Below, piece after piece: positions 1 through 5,062 of a DNA stretch of 5,318 nucleotides. Under the pieces are notes generated by a model that was not told where the DNA came from, ran no database searches, and was given only the letters and a program-made list of their open reading frames with translations. A program made the position numbers and the translations under genes. The stretch's first letter is position 1, and every line of letters begins with the position of its first letter. Source of the DNA: Opitutia bacterium (lineage in GTDB: Bacteria; Verrucomicrobiota; Verrucomicrobiia; Opitutales; Opitutaceae); the NCBI GenBank assembly GCA_003157575.1, contig PMKA01000058.1, forward strand, positions 1 through 5,318. Reading direction: 5' to 3'.

Positions 1-2
1 AG

Positions 3-107
3 GAAGAGATGAAAACCAATCCCGATCCGGTGAAAGCGCACGCCGCCGTGATGGCCCGCCATCCCGGCCTGGCGGAAAAGCTCAAGGGCCGCGGCAAGAC
101 CGCCTAA
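3..107 (+). CDS. C-terminal end of an unidentified upstream phage gene (partial)
   Basis: An open frame enters from the left edge and ends at TAA 105-107. The 34 visible residues are charged and Ala/Lys-rich, with a short MARHPGLAEKL segment, and end in GRGKTA. In Mu-like head operons the gene before the capsid genes is often a portal, a protease/scaffold protein or a minor head protein, and a basic, Ala-rich tail would fit any of these. The fragment is too short to identify. An ATG at 9 could start a 32-residue peptide, but continuation from the left is more likely because the frame is open to the edge. The next gene starts 56 bases downstream. Confidence 0.55.
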   Translation, partial: EEMKTNPDPVKAHAAVMARHPGLAEKLKGRGKTA

Positions 108-163
108 CCGGGTAAACCGAGACGCCCAAAAGCATCAACATCCACCCGCCAAAATGGAAATCT

Positions 164-457
164 ATGGAACCCACCAAACCGGCGCCGACATCTGACCAGA
201 TCATCGCCGCGCAAACTGCGGAGATTACCGCGCTCAAAGGGCGCATCGCCGAGCTTGAAAAGGCGAAAGCCCAAACCGACGCCGACGAAAAGCTCATCGC
301 CGACAAAATGCGGCATGGCATCTCCCGAGGCCAGGCGATCAACATCATCGCCCGGCAGCGCGACTTCGCGACAAACAATCCCGACCGCACCCCAGCCGGC
401 GCGGCCCAAAAAGCCACAAAGGCCCTGGCCGAAGCCCGCAAACTGCACCTCCGCTAA
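164..457 (+). CDS. small coiled-coil phage protein, function unknown
   Basis: This 97-residue protein is soluble and highly charged, with no signal peptide or membrane segment. Residues 1-11 are Pro/Thr-rich. Residues 12-48 show heptad-like spacing of Ile, Leu and Ala with many Glu and Lys residues (AEITALKGRIAELEKAKAQ), consistent with a coiled coil. Residues 42-68 (EKLIADKMRHGISRGQAINI and following) look like a helix-turn-helix-like hairpin, with a pattern I associate with C-termini of phage scaffold or protease proteins. The C-terminus is Ala/Lys-rich. The position directly before the decoration and capsid genes makes a scaffold or assembly-factor role plausible, but this is inference. 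No strong ribosome binding site precedes the ATG; the upstream ATG at 154 is in another frame. The strand and frame are well supported by protein-like composition. Confidence 0.75.
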   Translation: MEPTKPAPTSDQIIAAQTAEITALKGRIAELEKAKAQTDADEKLIADKMRHGISRGQAINIIARQRDFATNNPDRTPAGAAQKATKALAEARKLHLR

Positions 458-512
458 GCCAATCCATCACCGTTCCCAACAACACCGCAATTATCAACCA
501 CTTGAAAGAAAC

Positions 513-1166
513 ATGAACACTATCCACTCGCTTCTCCTGGTCGCCGTCATGCTGGCGATCATTGCCATGGCCATTTTGCACGCCATGCCGCGACGGCGGC
601 ATCCGGTTACCATCCGCTTCCGCAAGTTCCGGGTGCGGTCCTTCAGCCTCATTGAACGGCTGGCTCTGCCCTTTATTCGGGCGTTTAACCGGCTTGAGCC
701 GAGAATGCCTGGACGATTCTTCGGCAACCGGATCGCGCTGGCCAACGCGCTCGGGCTCACCTTTTCCAAGGGCGAGGAAAGCCTGATCGTCGATACCGGG
801 GTTTCCCTGCCAGTCACCACGCGATTCATCGTGTGGCAGCGCGGCGCGGACGCTTACCATGCCGCGATCGCGGATGGCACACACTTCCCTCTGGGGCCGT
901 CTCCGGACGCTCCTTACCAGGCGGGCGACATTCTAAGCGTCCAACGCCTGGGCGCTGTGATTGGCACGACGCTGGGCGTTGCCGGCGGCGCCATTGCCGT
1001 CGACAATCTGGTATGTGTCGCCAAAGACAGCACGGGGCGCATTCTTGACCTGACCACCGCCGGCGGCGGCACTTGGTACGTCATTGGGCGCGCGGCCTCC
1101 GCCGCAACGGCTGCCAACCAGGAGGTAACCTACATCTCTTGTCTCCCGTACACCGTCGCGCAATAG
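513..1166 (+). CDS. probable capsid decoration protein (DUF2190-like) with N-terminal transmembrane segment
   Basis: A 217-residue product is predicted. Residues about 88-217 follow the pattern of small phage head decoration/cement proteins: a strand followed by a TTRFIVWQRGADAYHAAIA motif, then PLGPSPDAPYQAGDILSV, a Gly/Ala-rich beta core, and a closing segment of the form G.A..AAT...E...ISCLP. Such proteins bind the capsid surface and stabilise it, and the major capsid gene lies 50 bases downstream. Unusually, residues 6-22 form a clear hydrophobic membrane helix (LLLVAVMLAIIAMAIL), followed by a very basic stretch (residues 26-43, rich in Arg, Lys and His). ATG 513 is preferred because it is preceded by an A-rich leader (GAAAGAAAC) like that of the capsid gene. 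The frame is open back to 255, but that stretch lies over the upstream gene. An internal start at ATG 705 (residue 65) would give a 153-residue protein of more usual size, but no good ribosome site precedes it. The fold call is by pattern only. Confidence 0.68.
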   Translation: MNTIHSLLLVAVMLAIIAMAILHAMPRRRHPVTIRFRKFRVRSFSLIERLALPFIRAFNRLEPRMPGRFFGNRIALANALGLTFSKGEESLIVDTGVSLPVTTRFIVWQRGADAYHAAIADGTHFPLGPSPDAPYQAGDILSVQRLGAVIGTTLGVAGGAIAVDNLVCVAKDSTGRILDLTTAGGGTWYVIGRAASAATAANQEVTYISCLPYTVAQ

Positions 1167-1216
1167 GCAACCATCCACGAGAAATCATCACACTTCACTC
1201 CTTTTAACGAAACGAT

Positions 1217-2278
1217 ATGAAACTTCACACACCCATTGCGCTCGGCAACGAGGGCCTGCGGCAGTCGCTGGGAGCGCTTGGCATCGTCCTGGCCAACACC
1301 GATACCATCAGCTCGCTGTCGGCCGGCGACGTGTCCAACGTCCACGGCCAGATCTGTCTGGCCAACGATTCCTTGCTCCGCCAGTCGGAGTACATCGAGG
1401 AACTGACGGCCTTCGCCATCAGCTACGATTCCATGGTCGGCAATCGGCTCCGCCAATTGCGCGACTTCCTGGCGCCCCCGCGCAGCAGCAACAGCCGCAT
1501 CGTCCGGCTGACGACGTACGATGAAAACGAGCCGTGGGAGACGGTCGATTACACGCGTGTCAAGCGCGGCATCTTGGGAGATTTTGCCCAGGTCCGCCAG
1601 CGCAAGGCCAGCAAGAGCGATCTCCAGTGCCCGAATCGCGGGCTGAGCGTGTTGCTGGACCGCGACCAACTCAAGGACAAGCCCGAGTGGCAGCAGACGC
1701 ACACGAAATGGCTCATCGACATCATGATGCGGGCCACGGTGCTTGAATCGATTGCGTTGCACTACGCGTCGGCCGTGCAGGCCGCCGCCGTTTGGAATCC
1801 GGTCAGCAATCCCGATCTTGAGATCAAGAACGACATCCTGACCCTGGCTGACACAACAGGCTTCTACCCGCTTTGCGTCGCCTACGGCGACCGCGCCGCG
1901 CTCAAGCGCCAGACCGCCTATGAGCAGCAGCTCACCGCCGGTTCGCTGGCCCGCGCCGAACAGTTCACCGAGGAGCAGATCGCCACCGCTCTGGGCGTGG
2001 ACCGCGTCCTGATCAATGCTGAGCGTTATCAGGCCACCAGCACGACGAAACAGGAGCTGCTCGGCAGCAACGTGCTCATCTTCACCTCGGTCGAGGCAGA
2101 GGGGCCGATGGACCCGAGCAACCAGGTCCGCCACATCGCCAATGCGGCCTATGGCGGCGGCGATTACGCGGTCTATGTGACCGAGCACGGGACCAAGCTC
2201 ATCACGCTTACGGTCGAGAACTACGAGCTGCTCCACCAGCAGCACACCTCCGGCGAGATGCAGATCGCCGTCGCCTGA
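1217..2278 (+). CDS. major capsid protein, HK97-fold type
   Basis: This 353-residue protein would form the icosahedral shell. It has no long N-terminal delta/scaffold domain. About residues 165-195 form a long helix (WLIDIMMRATVLESIALHYA) resembling the spine-helix region. Residues about 205-230 (LADTTGFYPLCVAYGDRA) match the place where capsid proteins of this class carry the aminotransferase-like phrase on an inspected residue block. Residues about 252-300 follow the A-domain pattern: EEQIATALGVDRVLINAERY, then LLGSNVLIFTS, then a short acidic loop. The C-terminus is a beta strand pair, KLITLTVENYELL. Length and position between the decoration gene and the connector genes fit. The start has no SD sequence; the leader is A-rich (AACGAAACGAT). 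A GC-rich hairpin follows 42 bases after the stop. It could alternatively be assigned to a Mu gpT-like or a P22/E-like capsid subfamily, which I cannot decide by eye. Confidence 0.82.
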   Translation: MKLHTPIALGNEGLRQSLGALGIVLANTDTISSLSAGDVSNVHGQICLANDSLLRQSEYIEELTAFAISYDSMVGNRLRQLRDFLAPPRSSNSRIVRLTTYDENEPWETVDYTRVKRGILGDFAQVRQRKASKSDLQCPNRGLSVLLDRDQLKDKPEWQQTHTKWLIDIMMRATVLESIALHYASAVQAAAVWNPVSNPDLEIKNDILTLADTTGFYPLCVAYGDRAALKRQTAYEQQLTAGSLARAEQFTEEQIATALGVDRVLINAERYQATSTTKQELLGSNVLIFTSVEAEGPMDPSNQVRHIANAAYGGGDYAVYVTEHGTKLITLTVENYELLHQQHTSGEMQIAVA

Positions 2279-2320
2279 ACCACCCCGTCCCCAAGCCGAA
2301 AACGCAACCAGGACCAAACC

Positions 2321-2350
2321 GCGGGCGGCGTGCCCGAAGCCGCCGCCCGC
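2321..2350 (+). terminator. GC-rich hairpin after the major capsid gene (partial terminator or mRNA stabiliser)
   Basis: GCGGGCGGCG (2321-2330) is a perfect 10-base inverted repeat of CGCCGCCCGC (2341-2350), with a 10-base loop. It lies between the capsid stop codon and the next start codon, and ends 14 bases before that ATG. No U-tract follows (ACCTCAAAACC), so it is not a textbook intrinsic terminator. Partial termination, 3' end protection of the capsid message, or a block on ribosome access to the next gene are all possible. Confidence 0.5.
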
Positions 2351-2364
2351 ACCTCAAAACCACA

Positions 2365-2874
2365 ATGAAAAACTTCATGAACTTATTCTCGAAGGCCGCC
2401 CTCACACTGGCGGCTCCCATCATCGCCGGCCTCGCGTTGCTCACCGCTCCGCGCATCGAGGCGCAGCAATTCGCCGGGGAATATATGCAGCCGCTTGTTC
2501 AGACGCTGCTTTCCTCCGCTACCATCACCAACTCGCAGACCCTGACCGTAAACGCGATCACCAACCTTGTGGCGAATCCCAACTCGCCCCAGTACGTGTC
2601 GGTCTGGCTCACGCTGGTTTCCACCAACGCGGGAAACTTCAACTCGAATGTGGTGTGTTATTTCGACACCGCCATGACCGGCACGAATTACACCACGACC
2701 CCCGTGCTCATCTGGACCACTTATCTCAACGGCAACACCAACGTGGTCACCAATACCGTCTTTCCGCTCACCACGACCGCGAGCGTGACATCGGTGCGGC
2801 TGACAAAGGTTACCACCACCTCAACCAACGTGCCCGGTTTTCAGGCTACGGTGCAGATCGGCCAAACGCCGTAG
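2365..2874 (+). CDS. secreted-type, Thr/Asn-rich protein of unknown function
   Basis: A 169-residue product is predicted. Residues 1-33 look like a Sec signal peptide: a basic start (MKNFMNLFSK), a hydrophobic core (AALTLAAPIIAGLALL), then a likely cleavage site after Ala33 (RIEA, then QQ). The mature part of about 136 residues is almost uncharged, with about 30 Thr and 15 Asn by hand count and one Cys. Alternating Val/Thr/Leu stretches (VSVWLTLVSTN, ASVTSVRLTKVTTTSTN) predict an all-beta fold, such as an immunoglobulin-like or jelly-roll surface domain. It sits between the capsid gene and the connector gene, a slot that could hold a second decoration protein, but an export signal is out of place for a virion part assembled in the cytoplasm. 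Hairpins flank it on both sides. Two 60-base stretches are about 55-57% GC, against 63% in a capsid-gene stretch. It could be a host-range or surface-modifying cargo gene. Not recognised as a named family. Confidence 0.72.
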   Translation: MKNFMNLFSKAALTLAAPIIAGLALLTAPRIEAQQFAGEYMQPLVQTLLSSATITNSQTLTVNAITNLVANPNSPQYVSVWLTLVSTNAGNFNSNVVCYFDTAMTGTNYTTTPVLIWTTYLNGNTNVVTNTVFPLTTTASVTSVRLTKVTTTSTNVPGFQATVQIGQTP

Positions 2875-2885
2875 CTTGCGGCCAC

Positions 2886-2922
2886 GGCCCCGCGGCGGAT
2901 CGAGGGTTCCGTCCGCGGGGCC
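2886..2922 (+). terminator. GC-rich hairpin after the secreted-protein gene (possible terminator)
   Basis: GGCCCCGCGG (2886-2895) pairs perfectly with CCGCGGGGCC (2913-2922). The stem extends inward by four more pairs (CGGA 2896-2899 with TCCG 2908-2911) after a single-base bulge at 2912, leaving an 8-base loop. It begins 11 bases after the TAG stop of the secreted-protein gene and ends 23 bases before the next ATG. No U-tract follows (ACACTTCCCACTTG), so Rho-independent termination would be weak. A processing or mRNA-protection role is equally possible. Confidence 0.55.
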
Positions 2923-2945
2923 ACACTTCCCACTTGCACGCGATT

Positions 2946-3380
2946 ATGGGCGATTGGATCACAGTCACGGATGCCGAGGCGATGCCAACCACGTAGCAGG
3001 AACGCCTGGCTATCGTGGCCGTCAAAGGCGCTGATGACCTGGCGGAGATCATCACCGAATGCGTTGAGTCATTCCGCGACGCCATCCGCTTCGGCGGCCA
3101 GCCGCTCGGACCGGACGGCACCATCCCCCGCAGCCTTAAGCAGTACATCATCGACCGCGCCATCTGGCTCTTTCTCACGCGCGGCGTGGCCGAAAATCCC
3201 GCGATTCAAAGCAAGAGCCGACGCCAGGCGGCGGATCGGGCCGAAACCATCATGGACAAGATCATGGAGGGAAGACTCAAGGTCGGCGCCGATGATCCCG
3301 CGGCGACTATCAGCCATGGAGTGTCGGCGGTTCGGCCCGGCAAAAAGGTCCAGAACTGGGACAAACTGGGTTCCACATGA
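2946..3380 (+). pseudogene. gp36-like head-tail connector gene interrupted by an in-frame TAG
   Basis: The reading frame from ATG 2946 begins MGDWITVTDAEAMPTT, the usual opening I associate with gp36/DUF1320-like connector proteins (W-I-T-V-T, then acid-Ala). It then meets TAG at 2994-2996 (codon 17) and continues in the same frame as QERLAIVAVKGADDLAEIIT to TGA 3378-3380. The remainder matches the family: a helix DLAEIITECVESFRDAI, GPDGTIPRSLKQYIIDRAIWLFLTRG, a basic AENPAIQSKSRRQAADRAE helix and a Pro/Gly-rich end. Without the stop it would be about 144 residues, normal for this family, whose members bridge capsid portal and tail. TAG ends other genes here (1164-1166 and 2872-2874), so general reassignment of TAG is unlikely. 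A 121-residue product could start at GTG 3015, with AGGA at 2998-3001 as a distant ribosome site. A nonsense mutation, readthrough, restart or a sequencing error all remain possible. The stop overlaps the next ATG by four bases. Confidence 0.7.
2994..2996 (+). other. in-frame amber codon splitting the connector gene
   Basis: TAG lies in the frame that runs from ATG 2946 to TGA 3378-3380, between ACG and CAG codons. It is one base change from CAG, AAG, GAG, TTG, TCG or TGG, so one substitution would restore an intact gene. Protein-like sequence with family features continues on both sides in the same frame, which excludes a frameshift and favours a nonsense change or a recoded codon. Confidence 0.85.
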
Positions 3381-4216
3381 GCGTTTTTCTCCTGAACGAA
3401 CCGACGCCCTTTGTCGAGGCGCTGAAACATTTCCTCGCCAAACTGACCCAGCCGTCCGCCATGACGACGGCGGAATGGCGCGAGATCGACGCGGATATTC
3501 GCCGCCAGGCGTTCTTCTCCGCCCAAACCGAACTTGAAGCCCTGCTCCAGAAATATCGCGTCATCATCGAGAGCATAGCGAACCCGACGACCGGCATGTC
3601 TAAGGACCGCGAGAGCAAGATCAATCCCAGCGGATTCGTCACCTCCGGCTACGATCCGGCATCGGCGCGGTTGGAGATTAAGAAGTTTCTCAACACATCG
3701 GGCTTTCAGCCGGAGGAAGGGATTCGTGGAACGCTGCTCGATCTGTCGAGTGACGCGCGGATTGACCTGGTCATCAAGACCAACGTCCAACTGGCCCATG
3801 GTGCCGGTCGGTTCGTCCAACAGAACCAGGATCAGGACGTGGTGGACGCCTGGCCGGCGCTGGAGCTGATGCGATTTGAAGAGCGAAAAGAACCGCGCGA
3901 CTGGCCGCACCGATGGATGCTGGCCTGCCAGGTGGCCGGCGACGCCGTGTCCGCAGGCATCCTGGGCGGCACCGGCCGAATGGTGGCGCTGAAATCATCG
4001 GACGTGTGGCAGCAGCTCGGAGACGGCGCCGGAGGCTTTGACGACACGCTGGGCAACCCGTATCCACCATTCGCTTTCGCGAGTGGAATGTGGACTGTGG
4101 AACTGGACCGGCGGGAAGCGGAGGAACTCGGACTCTTGCAGGCCGGTGAAAAGGCGGAGCCGGCCGGATTTGATCTGAGCAAATTGTTCTCGACACCCGA
4201 AGAAATCGCCGCCTGA
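3377..4216 (+). CDS. Mu gpF-like head morphogenesis / minor head protein
   Basis: This 279-residue cytoplasmic protein overlaps the connector stop by four bases (ATGA), so its translation is probably coupled to the previous gene. Residues 1-60 are helical and charged. Residues 70-110 hold a Lys/Arg-rich region and GYDPASARLEIKKFL. Residues 119-146 (LLDLSSDARIDLVIKTNVQLAHGAG) resemble the segment in gpF/SPP1 gp7-type minor head proteins that carries LVxxTN and an Ala-Gly turn. Further on come RDWPHRW (174-180) and TLGNPYPPFAFASGM (224-238), comparable with the W..YPP.... end of that domain. The usual Cys-Arg-Cys end is not seen; SGM stands there instead. These proteins are packaged with the portal in the head interior or at the vertex. 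Position before the G-like gene matches the Mu F-G order. It might instead be a lineage-specific head protein of the same slot. Confidence 0.6.
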   Translation: MSVFLLNEPTPFVEALKHFLAKLTQPSAMTTAEWREIDADIRRQAFFSAQTELEALLQKYRVIIESIANPTTGMSKDRESKINPSGFVTSGYDPASARLEIKKFLNTSGFQPEEGIRGTLLDLSSDARIDLVIKTNVQLAHGAGRFVQQNQDQDVVDAWPALELMRFEERKEPRDWPHRWMLACQVAGDAVSAGILGGTGRMVALKSSDVWQQLGDGAGGFDDTLGNPYPPFAFASGMWTVELDRREAEELGLLQAGEKAEPAGFDLSKLFSTPEEIAA

Positions 4217-4226
4217 CAAAGGACAA

Positions 4227-4436
4227 ATGCAAATTGGCACTGTGGCAAATTTCAACCCGCAACGCGGTTTCGGCTTCATCAAGCGCCGCGGCGAGAGGGA
4301 TGTGTTCTTTCACATCACCGCGGTTCAGCGAACGCCTGAGGGGATCGGCGAGGGAGATGAAGTCTCCTTCGAGGTCGAGGATACCGAGCGCGGCCCGCGC
4401 GCGGCAGATGTGCGCGTGATTAAGACCGGCCAATGA
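4227..4436 (+). CDS. cold-shock domain protein (CspA-like), phage-encoded
   Basis: The 69-residue product is one cold-shock domain: GTVANFN (4-10), RNP1-like RGFGFIK (13-19), RNP2-like DVFFHIT (25-31), GEGDEVSFEVED (about 41-52) and RGPRAADVRVI at the end. The family binds single-stranded RNA or DNA through surface aromatic residues and acts as an RNA chaperone or antiterminator in the cytoplasm. Phe9, Phe15, Phe17, Phe27 and His29 are kept. The Trp that normally precedes Phe9 is Asn8, and the aromatic after the His is Ile30, so binding may be altered. AAAGGA (4218-4223) lies very close to the ATG. It starts 10 bases after the head protein and overlaps the next gene by four bases, so it is coexpressed with virion genes. 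It may aid translation of late messages; that is inference. Confidence 0.93.
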   Translation: MQIGTVANFNPQRGFGFIKRRGERDVFFHITAVQRTPEGIGEGDEVSFEVEDTERGPRAADVRVIKTGQ

Positions 4437-5062
4437 GCCTGAACATCCAAGTCGAAAAAGACACGGCCACGCCCTGGCTGCGGGAAATGCGCCGGCGCGT
4501 AACTCCGCACGGCCTGGCCGTGCAGGTGGGTCCCCGCGCCACCCGCCTGGTGCAGATGAACTTCATTTCGCTGGGACGCAATGCCAAAGGCTGGCCTTCG
4601 ACTCACTTTTACGGCCGCGCCGCAGAGGCCACCAACTGGCAGGAAGGCTTTGGCTTTGTGATGCTGGTCGTCAATCAGATCGGCATCCGGCAACGATTGT
4701 TGGGCGGCGACATCAAGCCGGTCAATGCCGGCGCCTTGACCATCCCGGCCGCGCCGGAGGCTTATGGCAAAGGCGCCGGAGAATTCCACAACCTGCAATT
4801 CGGCTTCGCGGTCAATCCGGAGACTGGCACGATGATGGCCTGCCTAAAGGAGACCATGGCCACGCAAATCCGCATCGGGCAAAAGCGCAAAGACGGAAGC
4901 CAAAGCGTCACTCCGATCTCGACCAACCTCGGGGTCAAGGTGATGTACTGGCTGGCCAAGGGAGTCCACCAGGAGCCGGATCCGCGCGTGCTGCCCTCCG
5001 AGGAGGCATTCGCCGCTGAGTTCGACAAGGCGGTGGAAGACGCGCTGAGATTTGCCAACTGA
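4433..5062 (+). CDS. phage virion morphogenesis / tail completion protein (Mu gpG-like)
   Basis: This 209-residue protein begins inside the cold-shock gene end (ATGA overlap). Residues 27-62 (HGLAVQVGPRATRLVQMNFI, then GWPSTHFYGRAA) fit the N-terminal helix and GWP segment of this family. Residues 75-108 hold FVMLVVNQIGIRQRLLGGDI followed by ALTIPAAPEA, the GG.I.P...LTIPA signature common to gpG-like proteins. It continues with AYGKGAGEF, a beta region, then YWLAKGVHQEPDPRVLPSE (172-190) and a final helix. Members act at the head-tail joint or in tail completion in the cytoplasm and are not enzymes. The F-like, cold-shock and G-like genes and the following gene form a tightly coupled set. Family assignment is by motif and gene order. 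Confidence 0.82.
   Translation: MSLNIQVEKDTATPWLREMRRRVTPHGLAVQVGPRATRLVQMNFISLGRNAKGWPSTHFYGRAAEATNWQEGFGFVMLVVNQIGIRQRLLGGDIKPVNAGALTIPAAPEAYGKGAGEFHNLQFGFAVNPETGTMMACLKETMATQIRIGQKRKDGSQSVTPISTNLGVKVMYWLAKGVHQEPDPRVLPSEEAFAAEFDKAVEDALRFAN

Noticed and set aside
255..512. Extension of the decoration gene reading frame upstream to ATG 255
   Set aside because: This stretch overlaps the coiled-coil gene in another frame, and its product is a Pro/Arg/Ser-rich shadow sequence. ATG 513 has a leader like that of the neighbouring genes.
1130..2317. Long open frame on the minus strand (395 codons) opposite the capsid gene
   Set aside because: It mirrors the capsid gene codons in GC-rich DNA. The plus-strand product has clear capsid character and fits the operon; the minus-strand product is low-complexity and resembles no known family.
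2994..2996. Phage-wide reassignment of TAG to an amino acid
   Set aside because: TAG ends the genes at 1164-1166 and 2872-2874. Reading through these gives no meaningful protein, so the amber in the connector gene needs another explanation.
2971..3537. Plus-strand open frame (188 codons) overlapping the connector gene in another frame
   Set aside because: Its product is Arg/Ser/Pro-rich with no family pattern, while the other frame shows connector motifs and runs into the next gene with an ATGA overlap.
3206..3910. Minus-strand open frame (234 codons) across the connector and F-like genes
   Set aside because: It runs against two plus-strand genes with family motifs and stop-start overlap. 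Its product looks like antisense shadow sequence rich in Arg, Gly and Leu.
4507..4523. Palindrome GCACGGCC-T-GGCCGTGC as an operator
   Set aside because: It lies inside the G-like gene, codes for conserved-looking residues (HGLAV) and has no promoter nearby. In GC-rich coding DNA such a palindrome is readily explained by codon choice.
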